From Pelagovum pacificum (lineage in GTDB: Bacteria > Pseudomonadota > Alphaproteobacteria > Rhodobacterales > Rhodobacteraceae), in NCBI RefSeq assembly GCF_016134045.1, contig NZ_CP065915.1, forward strand, positions 1,984,001-2,048,000: a stretch of DNA of 64,000 bases, in the 5' to 3' direction. The notes under the pieces are model-generated. The model was given only the letters and a program-made list of their open reading frames with translations, had not been told where the DNA came from and did not search any database. Of the stretch, positions 35,449 through 43,509 are shown piece by piece. The position numbers and the translations under genes are program-made. Position 1 is the stretch's first letter. Every line of letters begins with the position of its first letter.

Positions 35449-35607
35449 ATGCTCTGGCGATTGATCAAGTTTCTCTTCGTCCTGGTTATCCTGGGCGGCA
35501 TCGCACTCGTGGCATATGCGTATGTCGGACCGGTGTTTTTCCCCGATGACTTCGACCCCCAGCAGGAAGAGGTCGTGCTCCCCGTGACATTGGGGAACGA
35601 CGAGTGA
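35449..35607 (+). CDS. Small single-pass membrane protein (52 residues)
   Basis: Starts at ATG 35449. The N-terminal MLWRLIKFLFVLVILGGIAL and following VAYAYVG form one membrane helix, then comes an acidic tail (FFPDDFDPQQEEVVLPVTLG) on the outside. It is too short for standard ORF cut-offs. The stop (GTGA) overlaps the GTG start of the next gene, so it is certainly translated with it. I recognise no named family. Its place at the head of a three-gene unit with a secreted protein and xerD suggests a conserved partner of the former. Confidence 0.75.
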   Translation: MLWRLIKFLFVLVILGGIALVAYAYVGPVFFPDDFDPQQEEVVLPVTLGNDE

Positions 35608-37163
35608 GGCACATTGCGATCCTGTGCGCCCTGCTCGCCGCGCCCGTGTCGGCACAGCAGGATGAGTCAGGATCGCCCATGTCGGCCATCGACTGGCTCT
35701 CCGACAGCATCACCGCGCCGCCGCCCGCCGCGGCGGCGACCGGACCCACGCAGTCCGCGCGGGCGGACGAGGACCCGATCGCCAACAGCGCGACCTCGCC
35801 CTCCGTCACCGTGCTGCCGCTGGATGCCGCGACGCCCGATCGCGTTGGCCTTCTGCCCTCCGGCGTGACCGGCCTTCCACGCACGCTCTGGTCCGGATCG
35901 GACGCGGAAACGCTCGCCACGCTGATCGCAGCCGAACAGACGCAGACGCTGCCCGCCATGCAGGACCTGCTGCGGATGCTGCTGCTCGCCGAAGCGGAGC
36001 CACCGGCCGAGAGCGACGCGCCCGGCCAGCTGTTCCTGTCGCGCATCGACAAGCTGCTCGACCTCGGCGCGCTCGACCCCGCGCTCGAGATGCTGGAGGC
36101 CGCCGGCCCCGGCCAGCCCGACATCTTCCGCCGCTATTTCGACGTGGCCCTGCTGACGGGCCGCGAGACACGCGCCTGCCGCCTGCTGTCGGACAAGCCG
36201 GAGCTCGCCCCCACGCTGAGCGCGCGGATCTTCTGCCTCGCCCATGTCGGGGACTGGCCCGCCGCCGCGCTGACGCTGAACGCAGCCGACGCGCTTGAGG
36301 ACGTCACGGACGAGGAGCTGGACCTGCTGTCCCGCTTCCTCGACCCGGCCACGTACGAAGGGCTGCCGCCGCTGCGCGTGCCCGACCGTGTCTCCCCGCT
36401 CGACTTCCGGATCCGTGAAGGCATTGGGGAGCCGCTGCCGACCTACGACCTGCCCCGTGCCTTCGCCCATGCCGACCTGCGCACCATCACCGGCTGGAAA
36501 GCCCGACTCGAAGCCGCAGAAAGGCTCGCCCGCGTCGGTGCGATCGAGGACGGCGTGCTGCTCGATCTCTACACCCTTCAGCAGCCCGCCGCGTCGGGCG
36601 GGGTCTGGGACCGCGCCGAGGCGATCCAGGCGCTCGACAGCGCACTTGGCGGCCGGAACGACGATCGCGTCGCGGAGGCGCTGCAACCGGCGTGGGACGC
36701 GGCGCGGGCCGCCCGCATCGAAGTGCCCTTCGCCCGGTTCTTCGGCCCGGCGCTTGCAGAGCGCGACCTCGACGGGGCCGCCGGCGCGCTGGCCTTCCGG
36801 ATCGGCCTCCTGTCGAACGAATACGAAGAGCTCGCGCTCGACCATGAGCCAGCCTCCACCGAAGACGCGTTCCTGGCCGCGATCGCGCGGGGCGAAGCGC
36901 CCGACGAAGTACCGGACATGCGCATGGCCGATGCGGTCGCGACGGCCTTCACCAACCCGCCGCCGATGGAGCGGTTGATCGAGATGGTGGGCGAGGACCG
37001 GCTCGGCGAAGCCGCGCTGCGCGGCATCTCCCTGTTCGACGTGGGCACCGCCGGCGATGCGGAGACGCTTACCGAGGCGCTCGGCTTCTTCCGCGCCGTC
37101 GGGCTCGAGGAAACCGCCCGCCGAGGGGCGCTGCAGGTGCTGCTTCTGGAGCGGAACTGGTGA
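35604..37163 (+). CDS. Secreted protein of unknown function (519 residues)
   Basis: Starts at GTG inside the preceding stop codon. A short signal peptide (MRHIAILCALLAAPVSA, before QQDE) is followed by a Pro/Ala-rich linker and then an alpha-helical region of repeated helix pairs (for example LSRIDKLLDLGALDPALEMLEAAG, CRLLSDKPELAPTLSARIFCLAHVGDWPAAALTLNAA). This resembles TPR/Sel1-like alpha-solenoids without matching a named repeat. A periplasmic scaffolding role is inference. Its stop overlaps the GTG start of xerD (GTGA), so three consecutive genes are translationally coupled. Confidence 0.75.
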   Translation: MRHIAILCALLAAPVSAQQDESGSPMSAIDWLSDSITAPPPAAAATGPTQSARADEDPIANSATSPSVTVLPLDAATPDRVGLLPSGVTGLPRTLWSGSDAETLATLIAAEQTQTLPAMQDLLRMLLLAEAEPPAESDAPGQLFLSRIDKLLDLGALDPALEMLEAAGPGQPDIFRRYFDVALLTGRETRACRLLSDKPELAPTLSARIFCLAHVGDWPAAALTLNAADALEDVTDEELDLLSRFLDPATYEGLPPLRVPDRVSPLDFRIREGIGEPLPTYDLPRAFAHADLRTITGWKARLEAAERLARVGAIEDGVLLDLYTLQQPAASGGVWDRAEAIQALDSALGGRNDDRVAEALQPAWDAARAARIEVPFARFFGPALAERDLDGAAGALAFRIGLLSNEYEELALDHEPASTEDAFLAAIARGEAPDEVPDMRMADAVATAFTNPPPMERLIEMVGEDRLGEAALRGISLFDVGTAGDAETLTEALGFFRAVGLEETARRGALQVLLLERNW

Positions 37164-38110
37164 GTGCCGCCGACAGACCGATGACTCACTGGGTACAGGC
37201 CTTCCTCGAAGCACAGGCCGCCGAACTCGACGCCGCGACGAACACCCAGCTCGCCTATGCCCGCGACCTGAAGGACTTCGCCGGTTTTCTCGACACGCGC
37301 GGCCGCCACTTCGCCGATGCCACGCAGGACGATGTCGAGGCCTACCTGATCCGCTGCGAGGCGGAGGGTCTCGCCCGCGCGACACGTGCCCGGCGCCTGT
37401 CGGCAATCAAGCAGCTCTACCGCTTCGCGTTCGAGGAGAATTGGCGCGGCGACAATCCGGCGATCCGCATCGCCGGACCAGGGCGCGACAAGTCGCTGCC
37501 GACCACGCTCTCGATCGAGGAAGTCGATCGCCTGCTGGAGGCCGCGCGCGCGCCGGGCCGGGACCAGCTTCGCAATACCTGCATGATGGAGCTGCTCTAC
37601 GCGACGGGGATGCGGGTGACCGAGCTTGTCACCCTGCCCGTCTCGGCCGCACGGGGCGATCCGAGGATGCTGCTGGTGCGTGGCAAGGGCGGCAAGGAGC
37701 GCATGGTGCCGCTCTCCGAAGGTGCGCGTGACGCGACCAAAGCCTGGCTTGTCGAGCGCGACGCACACGAAGAGGTCGCAAAGAAGAAGGGCATCACCGC
37801 CTCGCGCTTCCTGTTTCCCTCACGCTCCAAGGCCGGGCACCTGACCCGGCACCGGTTCTTCACGCTGGTCAAGGAGATCGCGGTGCGCGGCGGCGTCTCG
37901 CCGGCCAAGGTCACGCCACACACGTTGCGCCACGCCTTCGCGACGCATCTGCTGGCCGGCGGGGCGGATCTGCGCTCGATCCAGGTCATGCTCGGCCATG
38001 CCGATATCGGCACGACCGAGATCTACACGCACGTACTGGACGAGCGTCTGAAGGAGCTCGTGCTGAAGCATCACCCGCTCGTCTCCGGAAAGGACGGCGA
38101 CACCCAATAG
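37160..38110 (+). CDS. xerD: Tyrosine recombinase XerD
   Basis: A 316-residue site-specific recombinase, the XerD half of the XerCD system that resolves chromosome dimers at dif. The N-terminal SAM-like domain (FLEAQAAELDAATNTQLAYARDL) precedes the catalytic domain with Arg in ATGMRVTEL, Lys in VRGKGGKERMVPL, HTLRHAFATHLL (His, Arg), LGHADIGTTEIYTHV (His and nucleophile Tyr). All six catalytic positions are present. The GTG start overlaps the previous stop. No integrated element is seen nearby, so it is housekeeping rather than a phage integrase. Confidence 0.93.
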   Translation: MSAADRPMTHWVQAFLEAQAAELDAATNTQLAYARDLKDFAGFLDTRGRHFADATQDDVEAYLIRCEAEGLARATRARRLSAIKQLYRFAFEENWRGDNPAIRIAGPGRDKSLPTTLSIEEVDRLLEAARAPGRDQLRNTCMMELLYATGMRVTELVTLPVSAARGDPRMLLVRGKGGKERMVPLSEGARDATKAWLVERDAHEEVAKKKGITASRFLFPSRSKAGHLTRHRFFTLVKEIAVRGGVSPAKVTPHTLRHAFATHLLAGGADLRSIQVMLGHADIGTTEIYTHVLDERLKELVLKHHPLVSGKDGDTQ

Positions 38111-38194
38111 AACGCCACACCGGCAGGGGCTTGAAGACAAGCCCGCCGGGCCTCATAAACGCCCCTTGAACCTCCCCCTTTATTTGCGTTGGAC

Positions 38195-39496
38195 ATGGAA
38201 ACCGCACCGCTGGACGCCGCCTTCTGGATCACCTCCGGCACGATCCTTCTTCTTCTCGTCTGCTCGGCCTTCTTTTCCGGCTCCGAAACAGCACTGACCG
38301 CTGCCTCGCGGGGCAAGTTGCGCTCGGCCGCCGACAAGGGCAGCAAGGGCGCGACGACCGCGCTCGCCCTCACCGAGGACAACGAGCGGCTGATCGGCTC
38401 GGTGCTGCTCGGCAACAACCTCGTCAACATCCTCGCCACGTCGCTGACGACGGCGCTGTTCACGCGGGTGCTCGGCCCCGGATCCGTCGCGCTCGCCACG
38501 CTGGTGATGACGATCCTCGTGCTGATCTTCGCCGAGGTGCTCCCCAAGACCTACGCGATCACCAACGCCGAAAGCGCCGCGGGCCTCGTCGCGCGGCCGA
38601 TCTCGCTGCTGGTGAAGATCTTCGCGCCGATCGTCGGCTTCGTGCGACTGATCGTGCGCGGTATCCTGCGCGTCTTCGGCGTGCGGACCGATCCGAACGC
38701 GCATTTCCTCGCCGTGCGGGAAGAAATCGCCGGCGCGCTCTCCATCGGTCACAGCGAAGGCGTGGTCGAGAAGGAAGATCGCGACCGCATCCTAGGGGCG
38801 CTCGACCTCGGCGAGCGGTTCGTGGAGGAGATCATGCTCCACCGCTCCAACATCGAGATGATCGACGCGAGCCTTCCGGCGCGGGAGATCCTGCGCAAGT
38901 GCCTCGACAGCGCGCACACGCGCCTGCCGCTCTACCGCGACGACCAGGAGAATATCGTCGGCGTGCTCCACGCCAAGGAGATGCTGCGCGGCGTCAATCG
39001 GCTGGCGCAGGACGGCCAGGTCACCAGCAAGGAGCTGGACGAGTTCGACGTCATGTCGGTCGCGATGGAGCCCTACTTCATCCCCGAGACGACGACGCTC
39101 GACGACCAGATGCGTGAGTTCCTGAAGCGGCACACGCACTTCGCGCTGGTGGTCGACGAATACGGCACGCTGCAGGGCCTCATCACGCTCGAGGACATCC
39201 TCGAAGAGATCGTCGGCGAGATCACCGACGAGTTCGACCAGGAGGACGAGCAGACCGTCGCGATGTCTGAGGACGGCAGCTACCTGATCGAGGGCACAAC
39301 GACGATCCGCGACCTCAACCGCGCGCGCGAGTGGAACCTCCCCGACGAGGAGGCGAACACCCTCGCGGGTCTCGTCATCCACGAGGCGCAGATCATTCCT
39401 GCGGTCGGGCAGGTCTTCTCGTTCCACGGCTTCCGCTTCGAGGTCGTCGAGAAGGAAGAGAACCGGATATCGATGCTGAAGGTGCGGCCGCTCTAG
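38195..39496 (+). CDS. CNNM/CorC-type transporter (HlyC/CorC family, DUF21 plus CBS pair)
   Basis: A 433-residue membrane protein. The N-terminal DUF21 domain has three to four helices (ILLLLVCSAFFSGSETALTAAS; LLGNNLVNILATSLTTALF; TLVMTILVLIFAEVLPKTYAI). A CBS pair follows (about residues 200-335) with TRLPLYRDDQENIVGVLHAKEML and ALVVDEYGTLQGLITLEDILEEIVGEI. The C-terminal CorC_HlyC domain ends the protein. Family members move magnesium or are needed for its homeostasis. The name haemolysin is historical. The ATG at 38195 is two codons after an in-frame TTG. It is separate from xerD by 84 bases that include a small hairpin. Confidence 0.9.
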   Translation: METAPLDAAFWITSGTILLLLVCSAFFSGSETALTAASRGKLRSAADKGSKGATTALALTEDNERLIGSVLLGNNLVNILATSLTTALFTRVLGPGSVALATLVMTILVLIFAEVLPKTYAITNAESAAGLVARPISLLVKIFAPIVGFVRLIVRGILRVFGVRTDPNAHFLAVREEIAGALSIGHSEGVVEKEDRDRILGALDLGERFVEEIMLHRSNIEMIDASLPAREILRKCLDSAHTRLPLYRDDQENIVGVLHAKEMLRGVNRLAQDGQVTSKELDEFDVMSVAMEPYFIPETTTLDDQMREFLKRHTHFALVVDEYGTLQGLITLEDILEEIVGEITDEFDQEDEQTVAMSEDGSYLIEGTTTIRDLNRAREWNLPDEEANTLAGLVIHEAQIIPAVGQVFSFHGFRFEVVEKEENRISMLKVRPL

Positions 39497-39544
39497 GGGA
39501 ACCCGCCGGAGCGGCTGCCGTTGTCGGGCGAAGGAGACTTGCCC

Positions 39545-40642
39545 GTGCCCCTCGACGCAGACCGCATCATCACGCTGGATTTCAAGGGTCATCACTTGCT
39601 CGAGCATGTGGATGACCCGATCCAGAAGGACCTCTCCACGGTCACGCGCCACGGCGACTCCCTTTTCTTTTCCTGTGACGAGACGGCTGGTGTCGACCGT
39701 CTGACGAAGTCCGGCAAGGACACGTGGGGCAACCACGAGCACTTCAACCTTGGCGAGATGGTGGACCTGCCTGCCGGTCCGAAGGGCGAGATGGATATCG
39801 AAGGGCTCTCGGTGAATGGCGACTGGCTCTGGGTGTGCGGCAGTCACGGGCTCAAGCGCGACAAGCCGAAGCTCGACAGAAAGGGGCCGAAGAAGGCCTT
39901 GAAGCGTCTTTCCCGGATCGACGGGGACGAGAACCGCTATTTCATCGGCCGCTTCCCTTTGAAGAAGACGAAATCCGGCATGGAGCCCTGCGTCGAGGAC
40001 GGGGACCGGAAGGCCCTGCACGTCCGCCTGGCAAAGCAGCCCTCGAAGCTGAAGCACTGGCTGCGGAAGGACGACCACATCGCCGCCTTCCTTGACCTCC
40101 CCTGCAAGGAGAACGGGTTCGACATCGAGGGGCTGGCCGTGAAGGGCAACCGTCTCTGGCTCGGCCTGCGCGGGCCCGTGTTGCGGGGCCATGCGCTGAT
40201 CATCGAGCTGGAGATGAAGGAGAAGAACGGCTTTCTGAAAGCGAAGAAGATCGACGGCAGGGCCCGCTATCGCAAGCATTTCATGGAGCTGGAGGGTCAG
40301 GGTATCCGCGACCTCACGATTGACGGGCAGGACCTGCTTATCCTGACCGGCCCGACGATGGACGGCGACGGCGCCTCCGACCTGTTTCGATGGAAGGGCG
40401 GGCTGGCCGCGACGCGAAGTGCCGTTCACCCGGCGCCCGAGAAGGTCTGCAGCCTGCCCTACCGGGGGGCGCTCGACCACCCCGAGGGGATCACCGCCTG
40501 GAGCGGCAAGGGCCGCTGGCTCGTCGTCTACGACAGTCCCGCGCCGGAACGGCTGGACGACGATGACCAGACAGTGACCGCCGACATCTTCCGCGTCCCC
40601 AAGCGCGGCAGCTCGCGCGCCCGATCCAGCGGAGCGCGCTGA
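39545..40642 (+). CDS. DUF3616 domain protein
   Basis: A 365-residue protein that fits DUF3616, a predicted beta-propeller-like fold. Recurrent blades can be seen: FSCDETAGVDRLTK, MDIEGLSVNGDWLWVCGSHG, FDIEGLAVKGNRLWLGLRGPVLRG, IRDLTIDGQDLLILTGPTMDG and DHPEGITAWSGKGRWLVVYDSP. The paired 'DIEGL' strands are characteristic. There is no signal peptide. GTG 39545 has AAGGAG 8 bases upstream, better than the TTG at 39521. The function is unknown. The tail is Arg/Ser-rich and ends beside repeat copy C. Confidence 0.75.
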   Translation: MPLDADRIITLDFKGHHLLEHVDDPIQKDLSTVTRHGDSLFFSCDETAGVDRLTKSGKDTWGNHEHFNLGEMVDLPAGPKGEMDIEGLSVNGDWLWVCGSHGLKRDKPKLDRKGPKKALKRLSRIDGDENRYFIGRFPLKKTKSGMEPCVEDGDRKALHVRLAKQPSKLKHWLRKDDHIAAFLDLPCKENGFDIEGLAVKGNRLWLGLRGPVLRGHALIIELEMKEKNGFLKAKKIDGRARYRKHFMELEGQGIRDLTIDGQDLLILTGPTMDGDGASDLFRWKGGLAATRSAVHPAPEKVCSLPYRGALDHPEGITAWSGKGRWLVVYDSPAPERLDDDDQTVTADIFRVPKRGSSRARSSGAR

Positions 40643-40680
40643 CGGGCGCTGGTTGCGCCGCCCCTGCGGGACGACCGGTT

Positions 40681-40755
40681 CAGGGGGCTTTCTGCCCCCT
40701 CTGGGCCTGCGGCCCATTCACCCCCGAGAATATTTGCAGGCCCGAAGAATGCAGG
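40681..40755 (+). repeat. Dispersed roseobacter-type repeat, copy C
   Basis: Has the perfect GGGGGC-TTTCT-GCCCCC hairpin, GGGCCTGCGGCCC, then CATTCACCCCCGAGAATATTTG and CCCGAAGAATGCAGG. It matches copies A and B up to the GAAGAATG segment but lacks their TTAA-rich end. It lies between convergent genes. Confidence 0.8.
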
Positions 40756-40777
40756 GCTGCGGCGCGTCGAAGCTGGG

Positions 40778-42295
40778 TCATCGCCCCTTGAAGACGGTGC
40801 CGAAGATGCCGCGCACGATGCGGCGGCCCGTGGTGCCACGCAGCTCTTTCTTCAGCGCTTCGGTCAGGGCGCCGCCGATGCTGTCGTCTGGCTTCCTCTT
40901 CGAGCTCGAGCCGGCCGACTTGCCGCCACCGTAACGGCGGGCGTGCGTGAACTCCCGCTCCTCGGGCTGCTCGGCCGCTTCGGCATCACCGGCAGCCTCG
41001 CCCGCGCGGCGGGCCAGCATCTCGGATGCGGAATCGCGGTCGATGCGCGTGTCGTACTTCGCGCCAAGCGCGGAGCCGGTCAGCAGTATCCGGCGTTCGT
41101 CGTCGGTGATCGGGCCGAGTTGCGAGGACGGCGGCCGGATCAGCGTGCGCTGCGCGATGCCGGGCACGCCCTTCGCCCCGAGCAGCGAGGTCACGGCCTC
41201 GCCCGTGCCGGCCTCCGCGATCGCGGTCGCCGTGTCGAACCCCGGGTTCTCGCGGTAGTTCTCGGCCGCCTTCTCCAGCTCGCGACGGTCCTTGCCGGTG
41301 AAGGCGCGCAGCGCGTGCTGCACCCGGTTGCCGAGCTGCCCCAGCACGTCGTCCGGCACATCGGCCGGGTTCTGGGTGATGAAGAACACGCCGACCCCCT
41401 TGGAGCGGATCAGGCGGGCGACCTGCTCCACCTTGTCGACCAGCGCCTTCGGCGCGTCGTCGAACAGCAGGTGTGCCTCGTCGAAAAAGAAGACCAGCCT
41501 CGGCTTGTCGGGGTTGCCGACCTCGGGGAGCGTCTCGAACAGTTCCGACAGCAGCCAGAGCAGGAATGTCGCGTAGAGCTTGGGCGACTGCATCAGCACG
41601 TCGGCGGCGAGGATGTTGACCCGGCCGCGCCCGTCCGGCTCCACCGCGATGATGTCGGCGAGGTCGAGCGCGGGTTCGCCGAACAGGTCCGCCCCGCCCT
41701 GGTTCTCAAGCACGAGGAGCGCGCGCTGGATCGCGCCGACCGAGGCGGTCGCGACGTTACCGTAGCGCAGGGTCAGATCCTCGGCCTTCTGGCCGACCCA
41801 GACCAGCAGCGCCGAAAGATCCTCGAGGTCGAGGAGCGGCAGGCCCTCTTCGTCGGCAACCCGGAAGGCGACGTTCATCACGCCCTCCTGCGCGTCCGAC
41901 AGGTCCAGCAGGCGCGACAGCAGAAGCGGACCCATCTCCGCGATGGTCGTGCGGATCGGATGGCCCTTCTGGCCGAAGAGGTCCCAGAAGGTCACCGGCG
42001 TCGCACCGTACTGCAGGTCGAGGCCGATCGTCGCCGCACGCTCGGTAAAGGCGCGGTGGAGCTTGAACAACTCCGACCCCGACTTGGCGAGGCCGGACAG
42101 GTCGCCCTTCACGTCCGACAGGAACACCGGGACGCCCGCGGCCGACAGACCTTCGGCGAGGATCTGCAGCGTGACCGTCTTGCCGGTGCCGGTGGCCCCC
42201 GCGATCAGCCCGTGACGGTTCGCGTATTCGAGCAGCAGATGCTGCGGCTCGCCATATGCGTCGCCGCCGCCACCGATGAAAATCCGGTCGTCCAT
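40778..42295 (-). CDS. HerA-like ATPase, DUF853 (YjgR) family
   Basis: A 505-residue P-loop ATPase related to the FtsK/HerA superfamily. Walker A is GATGTGKTVTLQILAEGL and Walker B is RLVFFFDEAHLLFDDAP, followed by FITQNPADVPDDVLGQLGNRVQHALRAF (sensor region) and DRRELEKAAENY. The role of DUF853 proteins is unsettled, and nucleic-acid translocation is the family expectation. The C-terminal 60 residues are charged and Gly/Ser-rich. The ATG at 42295 has GGGGAAGAG upstream. The TTG at 42427 would add 44 residues reaching into a candidate promoter. Confidence 0.85.
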   Translation of the reverse strand: MDDRIFIGGGGDAYGEPQHLLLEYANRHGLIAGATGTGKTVTLQILAEGLSAAGVPVFLSDVKGDLSGLAKSGSELFKLHRAFTERAATIGLDLQYGATPVTFWDLFGQKGHPIRTTIAEMGPLLLSRLLDLSDAQEGVMNVAFRVADEEGLPLLDLEDLSALLVWVGQKAEDLTLRYGNVATASVGAIQRALLVLENQGGADLFGEPALDLADIIAVEPDGRGRVNILAADVLMQSPKLYATFLLWLLSELFETLPEVGNPDKPRLVFFFDEAHLLFDDAPKALVDKVEQVARLIRSKGVGVFFITQNPADVPDDVLGQLGNRVQHALRAFTGKDRRELEKAAENYRENPGFDTATAIAEAGTGEAVTSLLGAKGVPGIAQRTLIRPPSSQLGPITDDERRILLTGSALGAKYDTRIDRDSASEMLARRAGEAAGDAEAAEQPEEREFTHARRYGGGKSAGSSSKRKPDDSIGGALTEALKKELRGTTGRRIVRGIFGTVFKGR

Positions 42296-42402
42296 CTCTT
42301 CCCCCTCGCCCGGTCGCGTCGCCACCCGGGTCGCCCTCGATCGTTTCCATATTGCGGACAATTGCCACCACTGGCCCCCGAAAGGTCGCCCGGAGCGATC
42401 CT

Positions 42403-42431
42403 TTGCAGCCCGCTGTCCACGCGACAATACT
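42403..42431 (+). promoter_or_regulatory. Candidate promoter for upstream small RNA
   Basis: TTGCAG, a 17-base spacer and AATACT resemble -35 and -10 hexamers, with four of six bases right in the -10. It would start transcription near 42438. This is weaker than the second promoter. Confidence 0.35.
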
Positions 42432-42437
42432 AATTTA

Positions 42438-42539
42438 ACCCTTTCGTGCCAGTATGGTGGCGGCCTGATCCGATCCTCGGGTCCGGCTTGACTTCCTCCC
42501 TGTCAGACTTGCCGCGCCCTCGGGCGCGGCCTTTTTTAT
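42438..42539 (+). ncRNA. Candidate small RNA 1 (about 100 nt)
   Basis: The interval runs from a promoter-like pair to the terminator at 42511-42539 and contains the pyrimidine segment CTTCCTCCCTGTC, which resembles an anti-Shine-Dalgarno sequence. Rhodobacter CcsR RNAs carry CCUCCUCCC loops of this type, but I cannot claim homology. It is not a tRNA: no T-arm or anticodon arm fits. The 5' end is a guess. Confidence 0.4.
42511..42539 (+). terminator. Rho-independent terminator of candidate small RNA 1
   Basis: GCCGCGCC, CTCG and GGCGCGGC form a perfect 8-bp stem-loop, followed by CTTTTTTAT. No rightward ORF precedes it within 200 bases. Confidence 0.85.
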
Positions 42540-42554
42540 CCCGCTTTTTCCCTG

Positions 42555-42583
42555 TTGACGGGTGGTGAAACCTTGCGTAGCGT
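42555..42583 (+). promoter_or_regulatory. Sigma-70-like promoter
   Basis: TTGACG, a 17-base spacer and TAGCGT. The -35 has five of six consensus bases and the spacing is ideal. The predicted start is near 42590. Confidence 0.6.
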
Positions 42584-42589
42584 TCCGCA

Positions 42590-42648
42590 CATAAGTCGGC
42601 CAAGTCCGGCAGGGAGAAACAGGAGAAGGGTCCATTCGGGCCCTTTTT
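42590..42648 (+). ncRNA. Candidate small RNA 2 or attenuated leader (about 57 nt)
   Basis: Starts near the promoter at 42555-42583 and ends at the hairpin-T terminator 42627-42648. The middle is purine-rich (GGCAGGGAGAAACAGGAGAAGG). GGCAGGGAG at 42608-42616 could pair with CTCCCTGTC at 42496-42504 in candidate RNA 1 over 9 positions including one G-U. Alternatively it is the attenuated 5' leader of the IalB gene 100 bases on. Confidence 0.45.
42627..42648 (+). terminator. Rho-independent terminator of candidate small RNA 2
   Basis: AGGGTCC, ATTC and GGGCCCT form a 7-bp stem with one G-U pair, followed by a TTTT run. Confidence 0.75.
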
Positions 42649-42754
42649 CTATGTCCGATCAATGCTTTGCGAGCGTTTTCACAGCCCGGCCATTTCGGAC
42701 TGACACCTGCCTGATGCCATGTTAATGAGCGCCAAAATCATGATGGACGGAAAC

Positions 42755-43408
42755 ATGCTGACCAGACTGACCGCACTGACATTGTCGCTTATTCTTGCCT
42801 TCGCCCCGCCGCTGATGGCGCAGGACGACACGGGCGACACCGCACCCGCCGAAAGCGAAGCCGCCCCTGCCGACAGCGGCACCGAGGGCAGCACGGACGG
42901 GCCCACGCTCGACCTTGGCGAGCCGGTGGATGAAACCGCCGCAGCCGGGGGTGACGGCGTCGGCCAGCCCTACATCCGCGAGGAGTTCGGCGACTGGGCC
43001 CTGCGCTGCCTGCGCGCGCCCGAAGGTGAGGAAGACCCCTGCGAGCTCTACCAGCTGCTGCGGGATACCGACGACAACGCTGTCGCCGAGTTCAGCGTCG
43101 TGCCGCTGCCGGCCGGCGGAGAAGTCGTCGCGGGCGCCACGATCGTCGCGCCGCTCGAGACGCTGCTGACCGAGCAGATCGTGCTCCGGGTCGATGGTGG
43201 CGAGAGCCGCCGCTACCCGTTCCGCTTCTGCAACCGGGCCGGCTGCGTCGCGCAGATCGGCTTGACCGAAGCGCAGGTGAACCAGTTCAAGCGTGGCGCT
43301 GCGGCGACGCTGACGATGGTGCCCGCCGCCGCGCCGGACCAGACGGTGACGCTGGATGTGTCGCTGTCGGGCTTCACGGCCGGCTACGACTCGACCGAAG
43401 CCGAGTAA
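42755..43408 (+). CDS. Invasion-associated locus B (IalB) family protein
   Basis: A 217-residue exported protein. Signal peptide MLTRLTALTLSLILAFAPPLMA ends before QDDTGD. An acidic Ala/Glu-rich linker (about residues 24-65) precedes the IalB domain: EEFGDWALRCL, EDPCELYQLL, EFSVVPLPAG, DGGESRRYPFRFCNRAGCVAQIGLTEAQVNQFKRG. The cysteines in WALRC/DPC and in FCNRAGC are the family's disulfide set. IalB helps Bartonella enter erythrocytes. In free-living bacteria it is a periplasmic protein of unknown role. Four upstream in-frame ATGs (from 42719) exist. I chose 42755 because the signal peptide begins there. Confidence 0.8.
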   Translation: MLTRLTALTLSLILAFAPPLMAQDDTGDTAPAESEAAPADSGTEGSTDGPTLDLGEPVDETAAAGGDGVGQPYIREEFGDWALRCLRAPEGEEDPCELYQLLRDTDDNAVAEFSVVPLPAGGEVVAGATIVAPLETLLTEQIVLRVDGGESRRYPFRFCNRAGCVAQIGLTEAQVNQFKRGAAATLTMVPAAAPDQTVTLDVSLSGFTAGYDSTEAE

Positions 43409-43432
43409 GCACGACACCTGTCGGACAACGGA

Positions 43433-43469
43433 CCGCCGTCGGAGTGATCTCCGGCGGCGGTTTTCTTTT
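43433..43469 (+). terminator. Rho-independent terminator after IalB gene
   Basis: CCGCCGTCGGAG pairs with CTCCGGCGGCGG (12 bp, one G-U) around TGAT, followed by TTTTCTTTT. It argues against extending the next gene upstream to 43444. Confidence 0.9.
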
Positions 43470-43509
43470 GGTGCTGGCGGGAATCGAACGCGCGTCCGAT
43501 ACCGGACAC

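Larger units (their letters stand above)
42296..42754. other. Gene-free divergent region with two terminators
   Basis: No convincing ORF lies here. It separates the leftward HerA-like gene from the rightward IalB gene, yet holds two Rho-independent terminators in the rightward direction (42511-42539 and 42627-42648), each behind a promoter-like pair of hexamers. Terminators inside a divergent promoter region imply short transcripts, described separately as candidate small RNAs. Confidence 0.7.

Noticed and set aside
37160..38110. Phage or island integrase
   Set aside because: The recombinase is XerD-like in length and motifs, coupled to upstream chromosomal genes, with no attachment repeats or cargo nearby.
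38127..38144. Hairpin GGGCTTG-AAGA-CAAGCCC after xerD
   Set aside because: It is a good 7-bp stem but no T-run follows, so I could not call it a terminator. It may be a mild attenuator before the CNNM gene.
42435..42662. A 75-residue leftward ORF (MIGHRKRARMDPSPVSPCRT ...)
   Set aside because: It runs through both terminator hairpins of the candidate small RNAs, has no ribosome site and no recognisable domain.
43470..43500. A tRNA gene on the minus strand
   Set aside because: Only a T-loop-like and acceptor-like 3' part is visible. D-arm and anticodon arm are missing and the T-stem has a mismatch. It is kept only as a weak finding about a possible attachment scar.
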